Source of the DNA: Glycomyces algeriensis | GTDB taxonomy: Bacteria > Actinomycetota > Actinomycetes > Mycobacteriales > Micromonosporaceae | Assembly (NCBI RefSeq): GCF_027622855.1 | Contig: NZ_JAPZVR010000002.1 | Location: 325,708-389,707 of the forward strand | DNA: 64,000 nucleotides | Direction: 5' to 3' | Position numbers and translations under genes: made by a program | The notes under the pieces: generated by a model | What the model saw: the letters and a program-made list of their open reading frames with translations, nothing else | Database searches by the model: none | What the model was told of the DNA's origin: nothing | In this document: one piece after another, positions 25,345 through 32,864 of the stretch | Layout: each line of letters starts with the position of its first letter | Position numbering within the stretch: position 1 is the stretch's first letter

Positions 25345-26016
25345 ATGACCGCAACCGTGGGAACCGCGAGCGTCGCAGGCGGGAAGATCACCGTCGAACG
25401 GCGCGGCCTGGTGGACTACCAGGAAGCCTGGGACTACCAGAAGGCGCTGCAGCAGCGGCGGATCGACGACGAGATCGGCGACACCGTGCTGCTCCTCGAG
25501 CATCCGAGCGTGTACACCGCCGGGCGGCGGACCGAGACGTGGGCGCTGCCGCAGGACGGCACCCCCGTGGTCACCGTGGACCGGGGCGGGCAGATCACCT
25601 GGCACGGGCCGGGGCAGATCGTGGGCTACCCGATCATGAAGATGCGCAACAAGGTCGACGTCGTCGGGTACGTGCGGCGGGTCGAGGACACGATCGCGGC
25701 GGTCTGCCACGAGTTCGGGGTGACCTCGGCGCGCGGGCGGATGCACGACCGCACGGGCGTGTGGCTCCCGGAGGACGACAAGGGCCCGGAGCGGAAGATC
25801 TGCGCGATCGGCGTGCGGGTGCGGTGGGCGACCACGATGCACGGCTTCGCGTTGAACTGCAACCCGGACATGAGCTACTGGGAGCGGATCGCGCCGTGCG
25901 CGATCACGGACGCGGACGTCACGAGCCTGTCGCAGGAGCTGGGCCGGGAGGTCACTGTCGCGGAGGTCCTGCCGGTGGTGGAGAAGCACCTGGGCCTGCT
26001 GCTCGAGCAGGACTAG
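25345..26016 (+). CDS. lipB: Octanoyl-ACP:protein N-octanoyltransferase
   Basis: Transfers octanoate from ACP to lipoyl domains, the first step of de novo lipoate assembly before LipA. 223 residues. The signature [18 protein letters not shown] is intact, the catalytic Lys is in [10 protein letters not shown] and the catalytic Cys in IAPCAI. ATG at 25345 is chosen; a longer frame to 25288 exists. No lipA is adjacent, unlike in many actinobacteria. Divergent from gluA. Confidence 0.96.
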   Translation: MTATVGTASVAGGKITVERRGLVDYQEAWDYQKALQQRRIDDEIGDTVLLLEHPSVYTAGRRTETWALPQDGTPVVTVDRGGQITWHGPGQIVGYPIMKMRNKVDVVGYVRRVEDTIAAVCHEFGVTSARGRMHDRTGVWLPEDDKGPERKICAIGVRVRWATTMHGFALNCNPDMSYWERIAPCAITDADVTSLSQELGREVTVAEVLPVVEKHLGLLLEQD

Positions 26017-26030
26017 CGAGACCTGAAGGG

Positions 26031-26056
26031 ACGGGCGCGGTGCGTGCCGCGCCCGT
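26031..26056. terminator. Bidirectional terminator lipB / DUF1023 gene
   Basis: ACGGGCGCGG and CCGCGCCCGT form a perfect 10-bp stem with a 6-base loop followed by TT, between two convergent genes. Confidence 0.75.
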
Positions 26057-26080
26057 TTCGCGTACCCCGGGCCCGCCTCG

Positions 26081-27463
26081 CTACGAGCAGGGCTCGTAGG
26101 CCTCGGGCTGCTCGTCGGCGAGGTCGGGGGTCTCGTTCATGAGGACCTTGAAGATGTTGTTCCAGGCGTCGGACTCGGGGTAGAAGATCTCCGAGTGCGA
26201 GTGGACGCCTTCGACGGGCTTCCCGGAGATGCCCTGGTCGGAGAGGCGCAGGCCGTAGTCGTCGACGGCGTCGGGGTCGTCGGAGAGGTTGCCGGTGACG
26301 AGGTTCCGGTTGCCGGGGAAGTCGTCGGGGTCGGCGCCGTGGCCCAGGAGCGGCACGTACGGCATGCCCTGGACGTAGGAGATCGGGTCGCCCGGGCCGG
26401 TGATCGAGTAGCGGGGGCGGCAGGGCTCGGTGTAGTCGGCGGGGCTGTACACGTCGTTGCCCATGCCGGCCGAGGCGATGTGGAGGACCTGGTCGGCGGC
26501 GACGTCGTAGGTCTCGGCGTAGCCGATGACCGCGCCGCCGTAGGAGTGGCCGGCGAGGGTGAACGGGGTGTCGTTCCCGATCTGGTTGCGCACGTCGAAC
26601 GTGAACGAGGCGAGGCTCTCGGCCGCGACCTGCGACCAGGACGCCCAGGACTCCTCGACCCAGCCCGAGGGCCAGGACGCGGCGGCCCAGACGATGACCG
26701 CGAGTTCGCCGTCGGCGGCGTCGACGAACGACTTGGCCCGGTTGTAGTAGAGCTCGAAGTTCTCGCTGGAGAGCACGGCCGAACCGCCGGGGACGAGCAC
26801 CGCGACGTTCGCGGCCGTGTCGAGGTCGCCGACGACCTCGATCCAGGAGCCGTCGCCGTTGTTGTTGTACGGGTCGAGGTACAGGAACTGCCGGTCGGTG
26901 CCGACGAGGGCCTGGAGCTCCTCGCGGGCGGGCCGCTCGGCATCGTCGGTCCACGGCCGGGTCGGGCTGTCGTACGTGGTGGAGGCCTCGGTGGTGGCCT
27001 TGAGGATGAGCTGGTTCGCGGTGATGCGGGCGTCGAACGGCGCGCCGGGCATCTCGGCGACGATGGACGGGTAGAGGACGGCGAGCCAGGCGGTCGCGTC
27101 CTCGCCGAGGCCGTCGTAGAAGGCGTTCACTTCGAGGGGGTCGAGGCTGCCGCCGGCGTCGTGGAGCTCGGCGAGGGCCGCCCCGAGTTCGCCGGAGTCG
27201 GCGGTCGGTTCGGCGGCGACGAGCTCGGCGGCGATCGCGGGGTCGGCGAGCGCGGTCTCGAGCGCTGCGGCGGGGTCGTCACCGGCGATGGGCGCGTCGG
27301 CGCGGAGCGCCGAGAGCTCGTTCACCGGGTCGGCCGCGAGGACGGGGACCGGGTGGAGCTGGTCGGCCTCGGCCTCGCCCAGGCGTGTCAGGCCGGCGAG
27401 GTAGACGAGCGCGAAAACGGCGACGGCCGTCACGACCGTCGCACGCCACCACCGAAATCTCAC
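26081..27463 (-). CDS. DUF1023-type alpha/beta hydrolase, secreted or anchored
   Basis: 460 residues from GTG 27463. An N-terminal hydrophobic segment (WWRATVVTAVAVFALVYLAG, residues 5-24) would export or anchor it. The C-terminal half is an alpha/beta hydrolase of the DUF1023 type: nucleophile elbow GHSYGGAVIG, an upstream YNNNGDG loop, and a late VHSHSEIFYP containing the likely catalytic His. The N-terminal ~150 residues are Ala-rich helical, as often seen in WXG/ESX-like or peptidoglycan-associated proteins, but that link is not demonstrated. Substrate unknown. Confidence 0.85.
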   Translation of the reverse strand: MRFRWWRATVVTAVAVFALVYLAGLTRLGEAEADQLHPVPVLAADPVNELSALRADAPIAGDDPAAALETALADPAIAAELVAAEPTADSGELGAALAELHDAGGSLDPLEVNAFYDGLGEDATAWLAVLYPSIVAEMPGAPFDARITANQLILKATTEASTTYDSPTRPWTDDAERPAREELQALVGTDRQFLYLDPYNNNGDGSWIEVVGDLDTAANVAVLVPGGSAVLSSENFELYYNRAKSFVDAADGELAVIVWAAASWPSGWVEESWASWSQVAAESLASFTFDVRNQIGNDTPFTLAGHSYGGAVIGYAETYDVAADQVLHIASAGMGNDVYSPADYTEPCRPRYSITGPGDPISYVQGMPYVPLLGHGADPDDFPGNRNLVTGNLSDDPDAVDDYGLRLSDQGISGKPVEGVHSHSEIFYPESDAWNNIFKVLMNETPDLADEQPEAYEPCS

Positions 27464-27540
27464 CGGGCCAGCGTAACCGAGGCCGCCCAGGCCCGGCGAA
27501 CGCTGCGCGTGTGAGGGCAGCCTCCGGGCGGAGCAAACGA

Positions 27541-27611
27541 GGGCAGGAGTCGAGCCGCTGGGGGCCGTGTTCCGGGCCCCCGGTATACACCCTGACATGC
27601 GGGTACGACAT
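27541..27611 (-). repeat. Dispersed intergenic element, hybrid A/B copy
   Basis: Reverse complement reads TGTCGTACCCGCATGTCAGG, then GTATACCGGGGGCCC, then GAACACGGCCCCCAGCGGC. It joins the core and CCGGGGGCC of subtype A to the ACACGGCCCCCAG tail of subtype B. Confidence 0.85.
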
Positions 27612-27777
27612 CCGCGCGGACCGGAGTCGACCTCACATTGAGGCCGGTTTTCACGGCGGCGGGCCGAGCCGCCGAGAGCCGTGTTTCAGGCCCGGCGATG
27701 CTTGCGGCTGGTTCGCGCCTGGCCCGCGGTGGCGAATGCGCCAGCGCGAATCAGGCTCGTGTTCGGGTCCGTTTCGA

Positions 27778-27883
27778 GGGCAGGATCCGAGCCGCTAGGG
27801 GCCGTGTTTCGGGCCCGGCCTCGGCGACGCTTGCGAGCCGTAAATGAGCGCAGTCAATACCCTGACACACGGGTCTGACATTC
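27778..27883 (-). repeat. Dispersed intergenic element, subtype B
   Basis: Reverse complement begins TGTCAGACCCGTGTGTCAGG, continues with TTTACGGCTCGCAAGC and ends in GAAACACGGCCCC and GGCTCGGATCCTGCC. It aligns along its length with the copy at 32632-32736. Confidence 0.85.
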
Positions 27884-27940
27884 CGGCGCGACCCGACTAC
27901 GGCTCGCATTTGGCGCCGCTGTTGGGGCGCGGATGGTCGG

Positions 27941-28732
27941 TCAGGAGGCCGTGGCGGTGAAGCGGTCGCCGTGGGCGGTGAGGGTGAGCGGGAGGCCGAA
28001 GGCCTTCGAGAGGGTCTCCGAGGTGAGCGCCTCGGCGATCGGGCCTGCGGCGATCACGCCGCCGCCGGAGAGGACGAGCGCGTGGGTGAACCCGGGCGGG
28101 ATCTCCTCCACGTGGTGGGTGACCAGTACCAGGGCGGGTGCGGACTCGTCGCGGGCGAGGCCGGCGAGGGTCGCCACGAGTGCTTCGCGCGCGCCCAGGT
28201 CGAGTCCGGCGGCGGGCTCGTCGAGGAGCAGCAGTTCGGGGTCGGTCATGAGCGCCCGGGCGATGAGGACGCGCTTGCGCTCGCCCTCCGAGAGCGTGCC
28301 GAACAGGCGGTCGGCGAGCTGGGCGACGCCGAGCCAGCGCATGAGGGAGGCGGCGCGCTCGTCGTCCTGCGAGTCGTACTCTTCGCGCCAGCGGCCCATC
28401 ATGCCCCAGGCGGCGGTGCGGACGACGTCGAACGCCCGCTCGTCGTTGGGGATGGCGTCGGCGACCTGGGTGGTGGTGAGGCCGATGCGGGGGCGCAGTT
28501 CGAACACGTCGACGCGGCCGAGGCGTTCGCCGAGGATCTCGACCACGCCGGAGGTGGGGTGGTTGCGGGCGGCCGCTAGGTTGAGCAGCGTCGTCTTGCC
28601 GGCGCCGTTGGGGCCGAGGACGACCCAGCGCTGTGCGGCGTCGACTTGCCAGTCGACGCCGTCGAGGAGCTGGTTGCCGCCGCGTCGCACGGTGACGCCG
28701 GACAGGTCGAGGACGCGTTCAGACTGAGCCAC
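27941..28732 (-). CDS. ABC transporter ATP-binding protein
   Basis: 263-residue stand-alone ATPase. Walker A GPNGAGKTT, signature LSEGERKRVLIA, Walker B LLLLDEPAAGLD and switch His in LVTHHVEEIPPG. Resembles the YlmA/ModF-like cytosolic ABC proteins whose permease partner is missing; no permease is adjacent here. ATG or GTG at 28732. Divergent from the ABC export module at 28955. Confidence 0.88.
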   Translation of the reverse strand: MAQSERVLDLSGVTVRRGGNQLLDGVDWQVDAAQRWVVLGPNGAGKTTLLNLAAARNHPTSGVVEILGERLGRVDVFELRPRIGLTTTQVADAIPNDERAFDVVRTAAWGMMGRWREEYDSQDDERAASLMRWLGVAQLADRLFGTLSEGERKRVLIARALMTDPELLLLDEPAAGLDLGAREALVATLAGLARDESAPALVLVTHHVEEIPPGFTHALVLSGGGVIAAGPIAEALTSETLSKAFGLPLTLTAHGDRFTATAS

Positions 28733-28864
28733 GGGTCAATGAAACCACGGGCCCCCGACGATCGGTCGCGGGCGGGCCTCGGCGGCGGTGCTACGACACA
28801 CGGGCGAACGCCCGGCGGCGCGTCTGGAGTGAATGCCCGGGCCGTGCAACGACGCCGCGTTTGG

Positions 28865-28888
28865 CGGCGTCTGAACTATCAGACGCCG
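28865..28888. promoter_or_regulatory. Palindromic operator upstream of ABC export module
   Basis: CGGCGTCTGA and TCAGACGCCG are perfect 10-bp arms around a 4-bp spacer, 66 bp upstream of the ATG at 28955. A repressor of TetR/GntR/MarR type is the likely ligand; no such gene is adjacent. Confidence 0.55.
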
Positions 28889-28954
28889 GACCCCGGTGCC
28901 GCCGCTCGCGGGGCCGGGCACTTTGACCATGCAAGTCCTGACTGGAATGAGCAG

Positions 28955-30016
28955 ATGCCCCCCATCATCGAGATATCGGGGCTGAGGAAGACCTATTCGA
29001 GGGCCTTCCGTCAGCCGCACAACGCTTTGGACGGCCTCGACCTTGAGGTCGCCGCGGGCCAGGTGCACGGTTTCCTGGGCCCCAACGGGTCCGGGAAGAC
29101 CACGACCCTGCGGGCCCTGCTCGGTCTCATCCGTGTTGACGGCGGGACCATGCGGATCTTCGGCGAGGAGGTCCCCCGCCGCCTTCCCGAGGTCGTCGGG
29201 CGGATCGGCGCGGTCGTGGAGTCCCCGCAGTTCTTCAAGCACTTCTCCGGGCGCCTGACCCTCCAGCTGCTCGCCGAGAGCGCGGGCGTGTCGAAGGCGC
29301 GTGTCGAGGAGGTCTTGGAGCAGGTGGGCCTGCGCGATGCCGCGAAGGCGTCCGTCAAGGGCTACTCGCTGGGCATGCGGCAGCGGCTCGCGGTGGCGCA
29401 GGCGCTGCTGAAGCAGCCGCAGCTGCTGATCCTGGACGAGCCGGCGAACGGGCTGGACCCGGCCGGGATCCACCACATGAGGGAGCTGCTGCAGTGGCTC
29501 GCGCATTCGCAGGGTGTGACCGTGGTGGTCAGCTCGCACCTGCTCTCCGAGGTGCAGCAGTTGTGCGATTCGATGACGATCGTCTCCAGGGGACGTCGGA
29601 TCGTCGACGGAAAGGTCGCGGACATCATTGCGGGGCACGGGGATTCGAGTCTCACGGTGCGGTTCCCGGATGTGGCGTCGCTACCGGAGGCGGCCGAGGC
29701 CCTTGCGGCGGCTTCGGGTTCGCCGGGTGCGGCCGCGGTGTCGGCTGCGGTCGACCGCGACCGGCTGGTGGTGAGGGGCGCGCCGGAGGCGGCGTGGGTG
29801 ACGAGGACGCTCGCTGACGCGGGGATCTACCTGTCCGAGCTGCGGATGGAGACGAAGAACCTCGAGTCGGTGTTCTTGGAGCTGACCGGCACTGCGCCGG
29901 TCCCGGGGCAGACCGTCCAGATCGGGGAGTCGGTGGTGGTGCCGCAGGGTCCGCCCGTGGCGGTCTCCGACGGTGTCGTTTCCATCGAGGTCGAGTCTGA
30001 AGGGGCCGAGCGGTGA
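28955..30016 (+). CDS. ABC-2 type transporter ATP-binding protein
   Basis: 353-residue DrrA/BcrA-like ATPase. Walker A GPNGSGKTT, signature YSLGMRQRLAVA, Walker B LLILDEPANGLD, switch His in VVSSHLLSE. After the ATPase core (to about residue 220) comes the DrrA-type C-terminal regulatory extension, plus a Val/Pro-rich tail of ~60 residues. ATG at 28955 is preferred over upstream out-of-family sequence. Its stop overlaps the permease start by four bases. Confidence 0.9.
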   Translation: MPPIIEISGLRKTYSRAFRQPHNALDGLDLEVAAGQVHGFLGPNGSGKTTTLRALLGLIRVDGGTMRIFGEEVPRRLPEVVGRIGAVVESPQFFKHFSGRLTLQLLAESAGVSKARVEEVLEQVGLRDAAKASVKGYSLGMRQRLAVAQALLKQPQLLILDEPANGLDPAGIHHMRELLQWLAHSQGVTVVVSSHLLSEVQQLCDSMTIVSRGRRIVDGKVADIIAGHGDSSLTVRFPDVASLPEAAEALAAASGSPGAAAVSAAVDRDRLVVRGAPEAAWVTRTLADAGIYLSELRMETKNLESVFLELTGTAPVPGQTVQIGESVVVPQGPPVAVSDGVVSIEVESEGAER

Positions 30017-31029
30017 ACCTGTTCAAAGCCGAACTGCGGCGCTTGGCGCGCCGCCGCCTGTCGATGGTCTTCGGGATCATCGCCGCGGCGGGTCTGCTGG
30101 TGCTGGCCGGTGTCTTCTGGTTCACGTCGAGCAAGGGCCCGACGGCGGCCGAGCTCGCCGACGCGCAGGCCGAGGCGGACCGGATGAACGAGGAGAACTA
30201 CGAGTACGACGAGTGCGTGGAGGACGAGGCGTACTTCGACACCGAGGAGTACGGCTACCTCGAGGACGAGCCGTACTACGCGGACATGACCCACGAGGAG
30301 CTGTGCGCCGACTGGTTCGGCGTGTGGACCGCCGAGGACCTCATCTACACGTACACGTTCGACTTCGCCGAGGAGAGCCCGCTGATCCTCATCGGCGCGG
30401 CGGTCATCACGGGCCTGATCATGATGATGCTCGGGTCCTCGGCGATCGGCGCCGAGTGGTCGAGCGGCGGGTTGGCGAACCTGCTGCTGTGGCACCCGAA
30501 CCGGATGAAGGTGTGGGGTGCGAAGCTCGGTGCGGCTTCGGCGGTGTGCGCGGGGGCGGTGATCGCGGTGCTGCTGCTGGCCTTCGGGCTGCTGTACGTG
30601 ACCGCGGCGGCGCGCGGGGAGGTCGGCACCCTGAATGCGGCCTGGTGGGACGAGAACCTGCCGAAGCTCGCGCGCGCCGGCCTGCTGTCGGTCGCGATGA
30701 CCGTGCTCGGTGCGTCGCTGGCGATGCTGGGGCGGCACACGGCGATCTCCGGCGGGATCATCGCCGGTTACCTGATCGTGGGCGACATGCTGGTGCGGTT
30801 CGCGGGCATGGCGATGCAGATGCCGTTCTCGGAGCGGTTGTCCCTGTACACGTGGGTGACCGCGTGGATCGACGGGAAGATCGAGCTGCAGGACTGGAGC
30901 GACATGTACTCGGAGTACCCGGACGTCATGGTGATCACCTCGAGTGAGGCCGGGCTGCTGCTGGGCGGGATCGTGCTCGCCTTCGCGGCATTGGCGACCT
31001 GGGCGTTCCAGCGGCGCGACGTGTCGTAG
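30013..31029 (+). CDS. ABC-2 type transporter permease with acidic extracellular insert
   Basis: 338 residues, about six membrane helices (first at ~22-42, the rest after ~115). Between helices 1 and 2 is an unusually acidic, Tyr-rich loop of about 60 residues (EENYEYDECVEDEAYFD.. YYADMTHEEL) including two cysteines, probably extracellular. GTG start overlaps the ATPase gene, so the two make one exporter. Substrate unknown; bacitracin/anthracycline-type exporters share this arrangement. Confidence 0.88.
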   Translation: MNLFKAELRRLARRRLSMVFGIIAAAGLLVLAGVFWFTSSKGPTAAELADAQAEADRMNEENYEYDECVEDEAYFDTEEYGYLEDEPYYADMTHEELCADWFGVWTAEDLIYTYTFDFAEESPLILIGAAVITGLIMMMLGSSAIGAEWSSGGLANLLLWHPNRMKVWGAKLGAASAVCAGAVIAVLLLAFGLLYVTAAARGEVGTLNAAWWDENLPKLARAGLLSVAMTVLGASLAMLGRHTAISGGIIAGYLIVGDMLVRFAGMAMQMPFSERLSLYTWVTAWIDGKIELQDWSDMYSEYPDVMVITSSEAGLLLGGIVLAFAALATWAFQRRDVS

Positions 31030-31074
31030 CCGCGCTGGCGCGGTAGCGCGTCACGCGTGATATACCACTGTGGT

Positions 31075-31164
31075 CGGAGCCCGGAGCCCGGAGCCCGGAG
31101 CCCGGAGCCCGGAGCCCGGAGCCCGGAGCCCGGAGCCCGGAGCCCGGAGCCCGGAGCCCGGAGC
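31075..31164. repeat. Heptanucleotide array (CGGAGCC) x 12.9
   Basis: Twelve perfect copies of CGGAGCC plus six bases. Flanked by similar sequences CGCGTGATATACCA (left) and CGCGTGACATATCACC (right), which form a loose direct repeat around the array. Lies 46 bp after the ABC permease stop. Confidence 0.95.
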
Positions 31165-31221
31165 GGTGGCGTGTGATGCGTGGCGCGTGACATATCACCG
31201 CCTGAGCGATTGAGCGAGTAG

Positions 31222-31260
31222 ACGAGACGCCGCCCGCGGATTCCGCGGGCGGCGTCTCGT
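31222..31260. terminator. Bidirectional terminator
   Basis: A perfect 18-bp stem (ACGAGACGCCGCCCGCGG and complement) with loop ATT, ending in TTT. Lies between the convergent ABC permease and ROK genes. Confidence 0.88.
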
Positions 31261-31297
31261 TTGATGTTGCAGGGCGGCGCGCGTAAAGCCGCCTCGA

Positions 31298-32467
31298 TCA
31301 GTCGAAGAGGCTTTCCCGGACGGCGTCGAGGCCGTGCAGGATCGCGCCGCGCATGACCGGCTCGTCCATGACCGAGCCCGCGACCACGCTCGGGTTGACG
31401 GGGGCGAGCTGGGAGGTCTGGGCGGCGACGCGGCCGGCGAGCTCGAGCCCGCCCGCGTAGCCGACGGGCCCGCCGAGGACCACCACCGTGGGGTCGAGGA
31501 GGACGCAGACCGCGACGATGCCGAGCGCGATGCCGCGGGCGATCTCGTCCAGGCACGCGGCGCCCTCCGGGCCCGCGTCGATCGCCGCGGCCAGGACCTC
31601 TCCGGGTTCGGCGGCCTCGAAGCCGTGCTTCGCGCCGATGTCGACGACCGCGTCACCGCCGATGACACGCTGGTAGGAGCCCTTGGAGAGGCGGGTGACG
31701 ACGCCGCCGGTGGGCAGTTCGCCCCCGGGCACGGGCAGGAAGCCGATCTCGCCGGCCGCGCCGCTGGCGCCCCGGTACAGCTGCCCGTTGAGGATGACGC
31801 CGAGGCCGAGGCCGCCGCCGAACCACGCGTACACGAAGTCGGTGGCCCCGCCGGCGCCGCCCGAGCGCTGCTCCGCGAGGCAGGCGAGGTTGACGTCGTT
31901 CTCGATCTCGACGGCCGGGGTGAACTCCTCGTTCAGCGCGGTGCGCAGGCCGCGGTGCCAGGCCGGGAGGTTCCAGGAGAAGCCGATGTCGCCGCTCGCG
32001 GGGTCGATGACGCCGGGGGTGCCGAGGACGATCCGCTGCACCTTGGACATCTCGACTCCCGCGTCGGCGACGGAGTCGGTGACGACCCGGCGGACCACGG
32101 CCACCGGGTCGGTCGAGTGCTCGACGTCGATCTCGGCGCGGCCGACGATGCGGCCGGTGAAGTCGGCGCAGGCGCCCTTGGTGGTCACGGGGCCGACCTC
32201 AACACCGACGACGTACGTGAAGGCCGGAACGGCCGCGTACAGGGACGCGTTGGGGCCGCGCCCGCCGGACTTGGAGCCGACGACCTCGACGAGGCCGCGG
32301 CTCTGGAGGCGCTCCATCATCTGGGAGGCGGTGACCTTGGACATCGAGGTCCGCTCGGCGAGCTGGGCGCGGGTCTGGGGGCCGTCCTCCAGCAGGAGTT
32401 TCAGCGCGGCCTGGTCGTTCAGGACGCGAAGCAGTTTGGGCACCCCGGGGGTGTGGCTCTTCGGCAT
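31298..32467 (-). CDS. ROK-family transcriptional regulator (no zinc motif)
   Basis: 389 residues from ATG 32467, which has AAGGAAG about eight bases upstream. N-terminal winged helix-turn-helix at ~18-75 (QTRAQLAERTSMSKVTASQM), then a ROK sugar-kinase-like domain (VGVEVGPVTTKG, IENDVNLACLAEQ, ASGAAGEIGFLPV). The expected GE.GH histidine and the CxCGxxGC zinc cluster are not present, so the domain is probably a non-catalytic sugar sensor. The target is unknown; autoregulation through the 32468-32500 region is plausible. Confidence 0.9.
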   Translation of the reverse strand: MPKSHTPGVPKLLRVLNDQAALKLLLEDGPQTRAQLAERTSMSKVTASQMMERLQSRGLVEVVGSKSGGRGPNASLYAAVPAFTYVVGVEVGPVTTKGACADFTGRIVGRAEIDVEHSTDPVAVVRRVVTDSVADAGVEMSKVQRIVLGTPGVIDPASGDIGFSWNLPAWHRGLRTALNEEFTPAVEIENDVNLACLAEQRSGGAGGATDFVYAWFGGGLGLGVILNGQLYRGASGAAGEIGFLPVPGGELPTGGVVTRLSKGSYQRVIGGDAVVDIGAKHGFEAAEPGEVLAAAIDAGPEGAACLDEIARGIALGIVAVCVLLDPTVVVLGGPVGYAGGLELAGRVAAQTSQLAPVNPSVVAGSVMDEPVMRGAILHGLDAVRESLFD

Positions 32468-32864
32468 TCGTACTTCCTTATTCTCCGAGCCCACATTATC
32501 CACGCGGGCCCACCCGCCCCAACCGCAGCTAGCGCGCGAAAGCCGAACGCATGATCGTTAGAGGCCGACTGACGGCACGGACGCACCGCCTCCGACCGGT
32601 TCACGGGCCGGCCGCGAACCGGTCGACCGGGAATGTCGTACCCCTATGTCAGGGTATGAGCTGTCCCGATTAACGGCTCGCAAGCTTCGCCGAGACCGGG
32701 CCCGAAACACGGCCCCCAGCAGCTCGGACCCTGCCCGCGAACGCCACGGCGGCCCCGTCGTAACGGCAGGACCGCCGCCCTGGAGGAGCCGTGCCGGCGC
32801 AGGCGTGGAGCGGCTTCGCCGCCGACCGCGCGGTCCGGCACCTAGCCCCGGCACGCGGCCTCGT
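32468..32864. other. Gene-free stretch with subtype B element
   Basis: 397 bp between the ROK start and the gdh stop. Contains the subtype B dispersed element (32632-32736) and a near-DnaA sequence TTATCCACG close to the ROK start. No gene is visible. Confidence 0.75.
32632..32736 (+). repeat. Dispersed intergenic element, subtype B
   Basis: AATGTCGTACCCCTATGTCA core, then TTAACGGCTCGCAAGC, CGAGACCGGGCCCGAAACAC and GGCCCCCAGCAGCTCGG. Matches the reverse complement of 27778-27883 across about 100 bp, with an indel near ATGAGCTG. Confidence 0.88.

Larger units (their letters stand above)
27464..27940. other. Gene-free stretch with dispersed elements
   Basis: 477 bp between the hydrolase start and the ABC ATPase stop. 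It is largely made of dispersed-element DNA in minus orientation: copies at 27541-27611 and 27778-27883, with a degenerate fragment near 27660-27720 (GAGAGCCGTGTTTCAGGCCC). No ORF here looks real. Confidence 0.8.
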
